From: Flammeovirga aprica JL-4
GTDB taxonomy: Bacteria; Bacteroidota; Bacteroidia; Cytophagales; Flammeovirgaceae
Reading direction: 5' to 3'
Assembly (NCBI RefSeq): GCF_012844305.1
Contig: NZ_JABANE010000041.1
Location: 1 to 64,000 of the forward strand
Length of the DNA: 64,000 nt
The notes under the pieces are model-generated. The model made no database searches, was not told the origin of the DNA, and worked only from the letters and a program-made list of their open reading frames with translations. Below are positions 44,916-53,698 of this stretch, in pieces (position 1 is the first letter of the stretch; the number at the start of each line of letters is the position of its first letter). Both the position numbers and the translations under genes were made by a program.

Positions 44916-45989
44916 ATGAATGCATCTCAGCTGAAAGAGTTGAAAACTCGCGTCAACGCATTGGATGGATACCTTGATATATCTTCAAAAAAGAAAGAAA
45001 TAGAAACCAAAGAAGCTGAAACTACTGCCGCAGGTTTTTGGGATGACCCTAAAAAAGCGGAAGTTTTACTGAAAGAAATTAAGGGATTGAAATCTTGGGT
45101 TGACAAGTTTGACGAAATCAACACCTTACTTGAAGACCTTGAAACACTGTTTGAGTTTTTTGAAGCTGGTGATGTTGACGAGGAGGAATTGAATGCTGAA
45201 GGAAAGAAAACGGAAGAGGCTATTGAAGCTTTGGAGTTGCAAAAGATGCTGAGTAATGAAGAAGATAGTCTTAGTGCTATGATGGAAATCAACTCTGGTG
45301 CTGGTGGAACTGAATCAAATGACTGGGTGGAGATGCTTTTCAGAATGTATAAAATGTGGGGTGAATCGCATGGTTACAAAGTGAAAGTAGTAAATACCAA
45401 TGAAGGCGATGTGGTCGGTTTCAAGCAAGCGACTTTGGAATTTGAAGGTGACTTTGCTTATGGTTACTTGCAGTCTGAAATTGGAGTACACAGAATGGTA
45501 CGATTAAGCCCATTTGACTCCAGTGGAAAAAGACACACTACTTTCGGTTCTGTCTTTGTCTACCCTGTTGTGGACGATTCCATTGAAATTGAAGTAAACC
45601 CTGCAGACATTACTTGGGAAACTTTCCGTTCTGGCGGTGCTGGTGGTCAAAACGTAAATAAGGTAGAAACTGCCGTACGATTACGACATACATCAGGCAT
45701 TATTGTGGAATGTCAGCAAGAACGCTCTCAGTTGCAAAACAAAGAGAAAGCGATCAAAATGTTGAAATCTAGACTTTATCAGCAAGAAGTAGAACGAAGA
45801 AATGCGGAGAAAGCAAAAGTTGAAAATACAAAAAAGAGAGTCGACTTTGGATCACAGATCAGAAACTACACCATGCATCCCTACAAATTAGTAAAAGATA
45901 TTAGAACAGGTGTTGAAAAAACTGATGTTCAGAAAGTATTGGATGGAGACTTGGATGACTTTATCAAAGCATTTTTGATGCAGAATTAA
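44916..45989 (+). CDS. prfB: peptide chain release factor 2 (uninterrupted frame)
   Basis: RF2 releases peptides at UGA and UAA codons. The 357-residue protein has the stop-codon-recognition motif SPF at 198-200 and the peptidyl-transfer motif GGQ at 243-245 in RSGGAGGQNVNKVETAVRLRH. The segment GYLD (CTT GAT, 44973-44978), where most bacteria have CTTTGA and a +1 frameshift, is in-frame here, so the gene needs no frameshift. A -7 box TATATTTG lies at 44841-44848. A strong terminator follows at 46023. Confidence 0.96.
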   Translation: MNASQLKELKTRVNALDGYLDISSKKKEIETKEAETTAAGFWDDPKKAEVLLKEIKGLKSWVDKFDEINTLLEDLETLFEFFEAGDVDEEELNAEGKKTEEAIEALELQKMLSNEEDSLSAMMEINSGAGGTESNDWVEMLFRMYKMWGESHGYKVKVVNTNEGDVVGFKQATLEFEGDFAYGYLQSEIGVHRMVRLSPFDSSGKRHTTFGSVFVYPVVDDSIEIEVNPADITWETFRSGGAGGQNVNKVETAVRLRHTSGIIVECQQERSQLQNKEKAIKMLKSRLYQQEVERRNAEKAKVENTKKRVDFGSQIRNYTMHPYKLVKDIRTGVEKTDVQKVLDGDLDDFIKAFLMQN

Positions 45990-46022
45990 CCTCTACCCTA
46001 GAGAAATATTTAAACAGATAAT

Positions 46023-46072
46023 AACCTTAAAAATATAAACGTATCTATCACATTTATTTTTAAGGTTTTTTC
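46023..46072 (+). terminator. terminator of prfB
   Basis: AACCTTAAAAATA (46023-46035) pairs with TATTTTTAAGGTT (46055-46067), a 13-bp stem with a 19-nt loop, and is followed by T residues. Confidence 0.75.
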
Positions 46073-46137
46073 TTTGTCTTCATCTACTTTTTTTTCAACT
46101 TTGTCTACCATTTAAACACATATTACCTATATATAAC

Positions 46138-47688
46138 ATGAATACAACTTCAGTTCAATTAGACTTCCTTAAAGAATTAGGAATTGAACAACGCAACCCT
46201 GCCTTCTCTACAGGTAGAAAGTTTGCAAAACTTGATGAGAACCGAGAAACTCGTAAAATCTTCTCTCCTGCTGACGGTGAATTGATTGCTGAGGTAGAAA
46301 TGGCTACTGAAGCTGACCTTGAAATCATAATCAAAGAAGCTCAAAACGCTTTTGAAATATGGAAAGTTTTACCCGCTCCTAAGAGAGGTGAAATTGTACG
46401 TCAAATCGGTGAGGCTCTTCGAAAATATAAAGAACCTCTTGGTAAACTAGTTACTTATGAAATGGGTAAGATTTATCAAGAAGGACTTGGTGAAGTACAA
46501 GAAATGATCGACATCTGCGATTTTGCAGTTGGACAATCAAGACAGCTTTACGGCTTGGAAATGAAGTCTGAGAGACAAGATCATAGAATGTTTGAACAAT
46601 GGCACCCACTTGGGATTGTAGGTATTATTTCTGCGTTTAACTTCCCTGTAGCCGTGTGGTCATGGAATTCAATGATTGCTTCTATTGCTGGAAATGTCTG
46701 CATCTGGAAACCTTCAGAAAAAACACCTTTGACTGCCATTGCCTGCCAATATATTCTTCAAGATGTATTGAATGAAAATGATTTACCAGAAGGTTTATTC
46801 AGCTACATTATTGGTGATGCATCAATTGGTGCTAAAATGTCTCATGACCAACGTTTCCCTCTAATTTCTGCAACTGGATCTACTTGTATGGGTAAAAAAG
46901 TAGGTGAAGCTGTTGGAGCACGTTTAGGTAAATCATTGTTGGAGCTTGGTGGTAATAATGCTTTAATCATTACTGAAAATGCAGATATTGAAATGGCCAT
47001 CAGAGCGACTGTTTTTGGGGCAGTAGGTACTTGTGGTCAAAGATGTACATCTACAAGAAGACTGATTGTACACTCTAATGTCTATCAACAAGTGAAAGAC
47101 CGTCTCCTTAAAATATACCCTTCTTTATCTATTGGAAACCCATTAGATGAAAGCAAGTTGGTGGGACCATTGATTGACAAAGATGCTGTAGATGCCTTTA
47201 AAGCGGCCATTGAAAAGGCAAAAGCTGAAGGTGGGAAATTATTAATTGGTGGCGAATCCTTTCATGCGGAAGGTCTTTCTGGGAATTATGTACAGCCAGC
47301 CATTATTGAAGCTGAAAATCACTATGAAATAGTACAAGATGAAACTTTTGCTCCTATTTTATATTTAATTAAATACAGCGGTGAGGTAGAAAATGCTATT
47401 CAAATTCAGAATGACGTGAAACAGGGATTATCATCAGCTATTTTCACCAATCACTTATTAGAATCTGAAGTCTTTTTAAGTGCGGCAGGTTCTGATTGTG
47501 GTATCGCCAATGTAAATATAGGAACGTCAGGTGCTGAGATTGGAGGTGCATTTGGTGGTGAAAAAGAAACTGGCGGAGGTAGAGAATCCGGTTCAGATTC
47601 CTGGAAAGCTTACATGAGAAGACAAACCAATACTGTAAACTATGGTCGTGTCCTTCCTTTAGCTCAAGGTATCAAATTCGACATATAG
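46138..47688 (+). CDS. aldehyde dehydrogenase, ALDH7 family (alpha-aminoadipic semialdehyde dehydrogenase type)
   Basis: An NAD-dependent dehydrogenase of 516 residues. It has the ALDH7-typical start (LDFLKELGIEQRNPA), the proton-relay SAFNFPVAVWSWN, the nucleotide contact KPSEKTPLTA, the catalytic glutamate in LLELGGNNA, and the nucleophile in GQRCTSTRR. ALDH7/AmaB enzymes oxidise alpha-aminoadipic semialdehyde/piperideine-6-carboxylate in lysine breakdown. No other lysine-catabolism gene lies nearby, so the substrate is an inference. The gene is monocistronic with its own terminator. Confidence 0.88.
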   Translation: MNTTSVQLDFLKELGIEQRNPAFSTGRKFAKLDENRETRKIFSPADGELIAEVEMATEADLEIIIKEAQNAFEIWKVLPAPKRGEIVRQIGEALRKYKEPLGKLVTYEMGKIYQEGLGEVQEMIDICDFAVGQSRQLYGLEMKSERQDHRMFEQWHPLGIVGIISAFNFPVAVWSWNSMIASIAGNVCIWKPSEKTPLTAIACQYILQDVLNENDLPEGLFSYIIGDASIGAKMSHDQRFPLISATGSTCMGKKVGEAVGARLGKSLLELGGNNALIITENADIEMAIRATVFGAVGTCGQRCTSTRRLIVHSNVYQQVKDRLLKIYPSLSIGNPLDESKLVGPLIDKDAVDAFKAAIEKAKAEGGKLLIGGESFHAEGLSGNYVQPAIIEAENHYEIVQDETFAPILYLIKYSGEVENAIQIQNDVKQGLSSAIFTNHLLESEVFLSAAGSDCGIANVNIGTSGAEIGGAFGGEKETGGGRESGSDSWKAYMRRQTNTVNYGRVLPLAQGIKFDI

Positions 47689-47698
47689 AGATGTAGAG

Positions 47699-47734
47699 AG
47701 GGCTTCAAGTTTAAAAGATTTGAAGCCCTTTTTA
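47699..47734 (+). terminator. terminator of the ALDH7 gene
   Basis: AGGGCTTCAA (47699-47708) pairs with TTGAAGCCCT (47720-47729) around an 11-nt loop, and T residues follow. Confidence 0.85.
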
Positions 47735-47918
47735 TGACCATCGTCATAAAAACTTACATCAAACAAGGGAATAATGGATCATTTAATGGTCTATTTTTTT
47801 TGAGATTGCTCCTTCATTAGTTATATTGAATTAGAGATTATTCAAGCTATAACATTTGAATTTTTACAGCACTCTCTTTACATACAATAGTATTACCTAT
47901 CTGTTTTAACATTACTTT

Positions 47919-48329
47919 ATGGCTCAAAACAAATACTTTTCTGTGATGTTGATTGATGACAATGAAATCGACAATCTTATAAACCAAAAAATGATTGAAG
48001 CTTCTAAAATAAGCGACAATATATTTATCCATTCTGGAGCAAAAAGTGCAATTGAGTTTCTTCGTAACATAGAAAAGCTTGGAGAAATAGCCGATCAAGT
48101 TTTACCTGAACTTATCTTTCTTGACATTGATATGCCTCTAATGGACGGCTTTCAGTTCCTGGATCTATTTGATCAGCTGGATGAAAAAACCAAGAATAAA
48201 TGCAATATAGTAATGCTTACCTCCTCGATTAACCCTCAGGACATCAGCAGATCACAAAACTATAGTTACGTAAAGAAATATGTCAACAAGCCGTTGACAC
48301 AGAAAAATTTGTCTTTATTAGAAATTTAA
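47919..48329 (+). CDS. single-domain response regulator (receiver)
   Basis: The 136-residue protein is a stand-alone CheY-like receiver, which is phosphorylated by a histidine kinase and then binds a target. The acidic pair DDNEID sits in VMLIDDNEIDN, the phosphoacceptor Asp is in ELIFLDIDMPLMDGFQFL, the switch Thr/Ser in VMLTSS and the conserved Lys in YVNKPL. No DNA-binding or output domain follows. No kinase is encoded nearby, so its partner cannot be seen. It is monocistronic. Confidence 0.9.
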   Translation: MAQNKYFSVMLIDDNEIDNLINQKMIEASKISDNIFIHSGAKSAIEFLRNIEKLGEIADQVLPELIFLDIDMPLMDGFQFLDLFDQLDEKTKNKCNIVMLTSSINPQDISRSQNYSYVKKYVNKPLTQKNLSLLEI

Positions 48330-48688
48330 AAGCATCACTATATACATACATGTAGTACAGTCACTGTTTAACATGTAGAAGTAAGTCTTAATTTGCAAGA
48401 GGAATAATTCTAAAGGAGCAATTAACGAGATTTTGCTCTGAATTTATTCACTCTTATACATGACACTTGGGTGTCTATACTAACAAAAAAGGTATTGATT
48501 TATTTCAATACCTTTTTCTTTGTCTCAAACTTATAAAGCTATGATAAAATGAATACAGCAAGCTGTGACTCTTCATCTTTAATCTAATCGACATTACAAC
48601 ATCATCATAAAGTAATGTTTTCTCCTGTCTTGATTAGACCTAAAAATAAATTTCCAATTACTGCAGTTTTATATTTCCAACTGCTTCA
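48330..48688. other. intergenic region downstream of the response regulator
   Basis: This 359-bp gap separates two convergent genes. Apart from a terminator hairpin (48486-48518), I see nothing in it. Confidence 0.5.
48486..48518. terminator. bidirectional terminator downstream of the response regulator
   Basis: AAAAAGGTATTGA (48486-48498) pairs with TCAATACCTTTTT (48505-48517) in a perfect 13-bp stem with a 6-nt loop. It lies about 155 nt after the response-regulator stop and could also serve the opposite gene. Confidence 0.75.
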
Positions 48689-50155
48689 TCACTCATTCTC
48701 ACCGCTTACATATCGGATAAACTGATCATCCATCCTAATCTGTCTTGTTGGGGCGAAAATATAAGGAGATTTAATTTGAGTATATTTTGTAATAATATTA
48801 GATACTTTTGACATTTTATCACGCTTTGCTTCACTCATGCCTGTTTTCAGCATCTTCAAGAAAAGTGTGATGGAAGGGCAACTTTCTTTTCCCATCAGTC
48901 GGATCTGTCTTTGAATACTATTCGCTAACTGATTAAATAACTCATAATCACGAATACAAACATATTGTAAAGCCAAAAGACATTTCACTTCTAAAAAGGC
49001 GTGAGGGTACTTTTTCAAACTTATCTCATTCAAGAGATTATTAAGAAAACGTGCTGCTTCATCAAACTCCTTAGCATGATACGCTGACATTGCTCTATAA
49101 ACTACATAAGAAACATAATTAGGAATATCCTCCTTATCGGGCTCATAATCCGCAAAAATATCTTTATTGGATTCAAATAGCTCGGTTTGCGTATCGGTTT
49201 GCAAAGCCCTCTGAAGCTTTGTTTGCAGGAATTGAGAAGGGAAAGTATATAGATTACTATGCATCAGTAAAGGCACTACATCTTCATTTACAGAATCAAA
49301 ATACTTGCTTGCCTTTCTGAATACACCGTAATGTGTGTAATATTCTAATTTTAAAAACTCGAAAACATTATGAAGGTGGAAATAGATAGAATCCATCTGA
49401 TATTGATCGAAAACTTGATCTATCTTCAAAAATATATCCTCAATTGGCTCTACATCTTCTGTATCTGAAAACTTCACATTCGAATCATCTTCTATGAACA
49501 ATCGATGGAAAATATTCATACAACTCTGATATACAAATGGACGATGGGACTCATAAAGCTTACAAGTATTCTGCATTTCTTTATGCAGAAGGTCCAATCC
49601 CATTTTATCTATCTCATCACCTGTGAAGGCATAGACACCAAACTTTTTGAAATAATCAGCTAATATATCTTCAATTTTATCTACCGCTAACATGTAAGCC
49701 ACATGTTTATTGTAAAGCTGAGAGTAGACAAAGTAATCTGGTGAGTTGATATGCAGTCTTTTTAGAGCCTTATATACCACGGTCAACTCATTGGACAAGT
49801 CATAATCTAATAATTCCTTTTCCAGCTTTTTGAGAGTTACAATGGAAATTGCTCGTTTTTTGGTAAAGACCATTTCATGAATATTTGCCACTTTCTTCAA
49901 CAGGTCGGCTCGTGGGCTTTCCATTTGCTGTAGCAGATATTCTTCAATTTTTTGATTCAGCCTTGATCTTAAAGTATAGTAAGCATTGGTATTCACATCT
50001 AATTCAGACATCACCTGCTGATCAGATATTTTCTTTTCTCTCATAGACGCAAGTAGGTATGCCGATTTCTCAGCATTACTTTCCATAAGAGAATTTCTTA
50101 TTGCTTCGTAGTCTTTTTCAGATAATTGCTTAATGATATGTTTTAACCTCGCCAT
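48689..50155 (-). CDS. helical repeat protein of unknown function, 488 residues
   Basis: I do not recognise a named family. It has no signal peptide or membrane segment, and helix-forming residues dominate throughout, with TPR-like spacing in parts (AYHAKEFDEAARFLNNLLNEI, and LALQYVCIRDYELFNQLANSIQRQI). The N-terminus (ARLKHIIKQLSEKDYEAI and VNTNAYYTLRSRLNQKIEEYLL) could be a DNA- or protein-binding helical domain. The family appears conserved in Cytophagales as far as I can tell from memory. It is monocistronic and cytoplasmic. Confidence 0.7.
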   Translation of the reverse strand: MARLKHIIKQLSEKDYEAIRNSLMESNAEKSAYLLASMREKKISDQQVMSELDVNTNAYYTLRSRLNQKIEEYLLQQMESPRADLLKKVANIHEMVFTKKRAISIVTLKKLEKELLDYDLSNELTVVYKALKRLHINSPDYFVYSQLYNKHVAYMLAVDKIEDILADYFKKFGVYAFTGDEIDKMGLDLLHKEMQNTCKLYESHRPFVYQSCMNIFHRLFIEDDSNVKFSDTEDVEPIEDIFLKIDQVFDQYQMDSIYFHLHNVFEFLKLEYYTHYGVFRKASKYFDSVNEDVVPLLMHSNLYTFPSQFLQTKLQRALQTDTQTELFESNKDIFADYEPDKEDIPNYVSYVVYRAMSAYHAKEFDEAARFLNNLLNEISLKKYPHAFLEVKCLLALQYVCIRDYELFNQLANSIQRQIRLMGKESCPSITLFLKMLKTGMSEAKRDKMSKVSNIITKYTQIKSPYIFAPTRQIRMDDQFIRYVSGENE

Positions 50156-50374
50156 AAATTAAATACTGAGTGCTTTATTATTGCGTTGTAGAGAACAAGT
50201 CGAGAGAGTATGCCTTAATCAAGAAAATGAGGTTCAATAGCAATAAAAATAGTAAACTTTTATCGAAATACTTAATTTTTCTATACTTCTCACATATAAA
50301 TATAAGAATTGATTTTTAAAAACCTATGTATTATTTCATGGTGTTATAGGATATAAAAAGTAAAATTACATTTT

Positions 50375-50944
50375 TCAATTATTCTCTTTCCAAGTTCCAA
50401 TCCAATTCTTTAAAATATCCAATCCAAATTCTGTCAAAATTGCCTCTGGGTGAAACTGAACGCCAAAAATTGGTAAATTTTCGTGTGCAATTGCCATCAC
50501 TTCCTCCTCTTTAGAAGAGGCTACCACCTTCAGTGTGTTAGGGACATTTGATAAAATTAGAGAGTGATATCTCACAACGGAAAATTCAGAAGGAATGCTT
50601 TGAAATAAAACTGAAGGCTGTGCATCAATCTTCGAAATTTTCCCATGCATAGGTTTTAGCGCTTTTACCACTTTTCCACCAAAATATTCTCCAATTGCTT
50701 GATGTCCTAAGCAAATTCCTAATATCGGATGTGTTTTGTGGTAATAATCAATTACCTCTAACATATTGCCCGCTTTATCCGGCGTTTCCGGACCTGGCGA
50801 CAATACGATAGCATCATATTTATAAACTACAATTTCTTCTAAAGGGGTAGTATTACGCACTACTTCCACTTTCTGTCCTAATTGTGTAAAATAATCTACT
50901 AAATTATAAGTAAATGAGTCAAAATTATCTAATAATAAAATCAT
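50375..50944 (-). CDS. aminodeoxychorismate/anthranilate synthase component II (glutamine amidotransferase)
   Basis: A 189-residue class I glutamine amidotransferase that supplies ammonia to PabB or TrpE. It has LLLDNFDSFTYNLVDYF at the start, the nucleophile in PILGICLGHQAIG (Cys near residue 79), and the catalytic His and Glu in FGVQFHPEAILTEFG. In many Bacteroidota one such protein serves both folate and tryptophan synthesis. The partner gene is not nearby, so whether it is pabA or trpG is unclear. ATG 50944 is used rather than a start 24 bases upstream. Confidence 0.9.
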   Translation of the reverse strand: MILLLDNFDSFTYNLVDYFTQLGQKVEVVRNTTPLEEIVVYKYDAIVLSPGPETPDKAGNMLEVIDYYHKTHPILGICLGHQAIGEYFGGKVVKALKPMHGKISKIDAQPSVLFQSIPSEFSVVRYHSLILSNVPNTLKVVASSKEEEVMAIAHENLPIFGVQFHPEAILTEFGLDILKNWIGTWKENN

Positions 50945-50972
50945 GATGCTTAGTTTATTTGAGCACAAAAAT

Positions 50973-51002
50973 AAAAAAGGGAAGCTATTAAACTTCCCTT
51001 TT
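50973..51002 (-). terminator. terminator of the CvpA gene
   Basis: On the minus strand AAAAGGGAAG pairs with CTTCCCTTTT around an 8-nt loop and runs into T residues. It lies immediately after the CvpA stop. A -7 box for the amidotransferase gene (TATTTTTG, minus strand, 50966-50973) touches it. Confidence 0.8.
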
Positions 51003-51004
51003 AC

Positions 51005-51565
51005 TTATAAATTTTCTTCAAATAATTCATGAATCTCTTTACTATACCTTTTCATGCTAGGCATTATAGTACCACCGGCATCTAAAACCCAGTCGTTTAG
51101 TTCTAATAATTTGGGATAAACTACTGAATCTTCAGTGACATTTTTAGGCAACCCTAATCCTGCTGAATTAAAAAGACCTAATATTACTGATAAAGAAAGT
51201 GCATATTTAAAACCGCCTAACAATAGTGCAGCTACATTATCCAAATCATCCAATACGGAATAATCAATTTTATCCTGCAACCATTTCCCTAATAAGTTCA
51301 GACCCATTGTACCTGCAAAAAAGAAAACTACGTATGCAAAGAATACAGTGGATTTAGGTGTATTGACGTACGTTTTCGAAGATGAAAATGCTCCCGCAAC
51401 ACCAAAGAATATCAAGGAAGCCCCTACTACAAATACCAATGTTGATATTATTTCTAATAAAAAACCTCTCTTAAAACCTTTATAGGCACCATATACTATC
51501 ATTCCTGCAAGAATGATATCTGTGATTCTAATGTATGATGTAAAAAATCCTAAATCTTGTTCCAC
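51005..51565 (-). CDS. CvpA family membrane protein
   Basis: An inner-membrane protein of 186 residues with four hydrophobic segments: ITDIILAGMIVYGAYKGFKRGFLLEI, then about 34-52, 68-86 and 107-124. The opening DIILAGMIVYGAYKGFKRGFL is the CvpA signature. CvpA is linked to colicin V export and bile or envelope stress in enterobacteria, but its molecular role is not settled. It is co-directional with the YqeY gene, 21 bp downstream of it, and both probably share one transcript. Confidence 0.85.
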   Translation of the reverse strand: MEQDLGFFTSYIRITDIILAGMIVYGAYKGFKRGFLLEIISTLVFVVGASLIFFGVAGAFSSSKTYVNTPKSTVFFAYVVFFFAGTMGLNLLGKWLQDKIDYSVLDDLDNVAALLLGGFKYALSLSVILGLFNSAGLGLPKNVTEDSVVYPKLLELNDWVLDAGGTIMPSMKRYSKEIHELFEENL

Positions 51566-51586
51566 TGCTTATACTAAATTTTTGAA

Positions 51587-52036
51587 TTACATTAACGCTT
51601 CTTTCACTTTAGCTGAAACTACTTTCATGTCTGCTACACCTGCAAATTTCTTACCTGCAGCACCCATTACTTTCCCCATATCTTTTGGAGAAGTTGCTCC
51701 CACTTCAGCAATTAACTCTTTTACACCTGCAACAATCTCTTCTTCAGACATTTGCTGTGGCAAGTAAGATTCAATCACTTTCAATTCAGCTAATTCAATT
51801 TCAGCTAAGTCTTCTCTACCTGAGCTTTGGTAAGTTTCAGCTGACTCTTTTCTTTGCTTCGCTTCTTTCATTAAAAGCTTCAATTCCTCTTCAGTAGTTA
51901 AAACAGCATCTTTTCCTTGTGCTGTTTCTGCTAATTGAATTTTAGCTTTTAATTGCTTTAACGTACCTAAAGTTGCTTTATCCTTACTTTTCATGGCCGT
52001 TTTCATGGCCTCTTGTATTTTCGCCTTTAAGCTCAT
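51587..52036 (-). CDS. GatB/YqeY domain protein
   Basis: The 149-residue cytoplasmic protein is a stand-alone YqeY domain, homologous to the C-terminal tRNA-binding part of GatB. Its opening (SLKAKIQEAMKTAMKSKDKATLGTLKQLKAKIQ) and its end (GKVMGAAGKKFAGVADMKVVSAKVKEAL) are the family signatures. It is probably tRNA-related, but its role is not established. It heads a transcript with the CvpA gene. A promoter-like pair lies at 52074-52107. Confidence 0.9.
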   Translation of the reverse strand: MSLKAKIQEAMKTAMKSKDKATLGTLKQLKAKIQLAETAQGKDAVLTTEEELKLLMKEAKQRKESAETYQSSGREDLAEIELAELKVIESYLPQQMSEEEIVAGVKELIAEVGATSPKDMGKVMGAAGKKFAGVADMKVVSAKVKEALM

Positions 52037-52073
52037 TGTATTTATGTTAAGATTTGAAATCTATTTCCATTTA

Positions 52074-52107
52074 CAAAAATAACAACTTCTTGCACGTTTA
52101 CTATCAA
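52074..52107 (-). promoter_or_regulatory. possible promoter of the yqeY-cvpA transcript
   Basis: On the minus strand TTG (complement of 52105-52107), a 23-nt spacer and TATTTTTG (complement of 52074-52081) match the consensus, with the spacer at the long end of the range. Confidence 0.4.
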
Positions 52108-52321
52108 GATACAAAAAACCTTCTGAAATACCTTTAAAATGCATATAGATAACTCTCTGATGGGAATAAAAACCCTCTAAATTTTGTTATTTCATTATAA
52201 CGAAGGGGTATTTATGGTCTATTTTTCCTTTAGTGTTTATTAATTTTCCCTTTTGTTATGCTTTTATAAATGGAATAAAGCATTTTTGTGTGAACTTTAA
52301 ATTAAACTGGAAAATAGAATT

Positions 52322-53035
52322 ATGACTCGATTAAGCGTCAACGTTAATAAAATTGCTACCATCAGGAATGCAAGAGGTGGGGATAATCCAAATTTGGTGA
52401 AAGTTGCAAAGGATGCTGAACGTTTCGGTGCACAGGGAATTACCATTCACCCTCGTCCGGATGAGAGACATATTACTAGGCAAGATACTTATGATTTAAA
52501 ACCTGTTGTTACAACAGAATACAATATTGAAGGAAATCCAGAGCCTCGTTTTATGGAGTTGGTATTAGATGTGGTGCCAGAACAAGCTACTCTTGTACCA
52601 GATGCCGATGATGCTATCACTTCAAACGCAGGCTGGGATACAGTAAAACATCAAGCGTTTTTAACTGAAGTTACTGCCCAATTAAAAGCGAAAGGAATCA
52701 GAGTTTCTATTTTTGTTGATCCTGATCCGAAAATGGTAGAAGGTGCCGCTGCTTGTGGAGCAGACAGAGTGGAATTATACACTGAACCTTATGCGGCTCA
52801 ATATCATGACAACAAAGAAGATGCGATTGCTCCTTACATCAAAGCAGCTGAAAAAGCCGTTGAGCTCGGTTTAGGATTAAATGCAGGTCATGATCTTGAC
52901 TTAGACAACCTTAAGTATTTCCATGACAATATTAAAGGGTTGGATGAAGTTTCAATTGGTCATGCATTAGTTTGTGATGCTCTTTATTACGGCCTTGAAA
53001 ATACTATTCAACTTTATCTTAAGCAGTTGAAATAA
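52322..53035 (+). CDS. pdxJ: pyridoxine 5'-phosphate synthase PdxJ
   Basis: PdxJ joins 1-deoxyxylulose-5-phosphate and 3-amino-2-oxopropyl phosphate to form pyridoxine phosphate, in the DXP-dependent vitamin B6 route. At 237 residues it is normal in length. It shows [71 protein letters not shown] and [17 protein letters not shown], all well-known PdxJ motifs. It overlaps the next gene by one base (TAATG), so the two are probably translationally coupled. Confidence 0.96.
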   Translation: MTRLSVNVNKIATIRNARGGDNPNLVKVAKDAERFGAQGITIHPRPDERHITRQDTYDLKPVVTTEYNIEGNPEPRFMELVLDVVPEQATLVPDADDAITSNAGWDTVKHQAFLTEVTAQLKAKGIRVSIFVDPDPKMVEGAAACGADRVELYTEPYAAQYHDNKEDAIAPYIKAAEKAVELGLGLNAGHDLDLDNLKYFHDNIKGLDEVSIGHALVCDALYYGLENTIQLYLKQLK

Positions 53036-53628
53036 TGCAATATCAACAAATCATATATGATTTGAATAACCCTTTTGCTTCGGAGGAAGAGGTTAACCAA
53101 GCAATAAAACTTGGGAAACAACTTCCTTTGAAAGGGGTTTGTGTCTCACCTTTTTGGGCAAAAAAAGTTGCAAGAGAATTTCAAGACAAAACGCTAATTA
53201 TTCAATCTTATGCTGGCACTTTAAATGATCTGACTCAAATCAAGGTGTTTGCAATGAAAGAGTTGATAAAAGTTGGTGTCAATGATATTATTTCCACTTT
53301 GAATATTGGTGCTTTTAGAACCAACTCTGGGTGGTGCAAAATAGAATGTCTTCAACTTTCTGAAACAGCTCATGCTCAAGAAGTATTGCATACATTAAAA
53401 ATTCCAGCAAGCCCATTAAATAATAATGAGATCGAGAAAGTCGTCAGCATCTGTAATCAAACAGGCATTGATACTTTAATGCTTCAAGAAATACACCTCG
53501 ATCAAGTGACTTTGGTTCGAGAAAATATATCAAGTGATATAGAATTATCCATCCAAACTTCTGATCAAAATATTTTAAAAATGCCTTTTGAAACTGTCAA
53601 CTTATCATCTGAATCAATACAACCTTAG
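53035..53628 (+). CDS. DeoC-like aldolase-fold protein, likely lacking catalytic residues
   Basis: The 197-residue protein resembles class I deoxyribose-phosphate aldolase: LPLKGVCVSPFWAKKVAREF and VGVNDIISTLNIGAFRTNSG align with the TIM-barrel strands of DeoC. The site corresponding to the acidic residue in the DeoC motif IDMVINIGA reads IISTLNIGA, and no lysine in the usual catalytic contexts is obvious. It may therefore be a non-catalytic or altered homologue. It is coupled to pdxJ by a TAATG overlap, which suggests a link to B6 chemistry; that is an inference only. Confidence 0.65.
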   Translation: MQYQQIIYDLNNPFASEEEVNQAIKLGKQLPLKGVCVSPFWAKKVAREFQDKTLIIQSYAGTLNDLTQIKVFAMKELIKVGVNDIISTLNIGAFRTNSGWCKIECLQLSETAHAQEVLHTLKIPASPLNNNEIEKVVSICNQTGIDTLMLQEIHLDQVTLVRENISSDIELSIQTSDQNILKMPFETVNLSSESIQP

Positions 53629-53698
53629 GCCATATTGTCAGAAAAATTGAAAAGGCATTTTAATTGAAAGGAAAAAAGAAAAGATAAACACTAACAAA

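Noticed and set aside
44927-45292. Minus-strand 121-codon frame opposite prfB
   Set aside because: Ser-rich composition is a typical shadow of a Glu/Lys-rich helix coding region.
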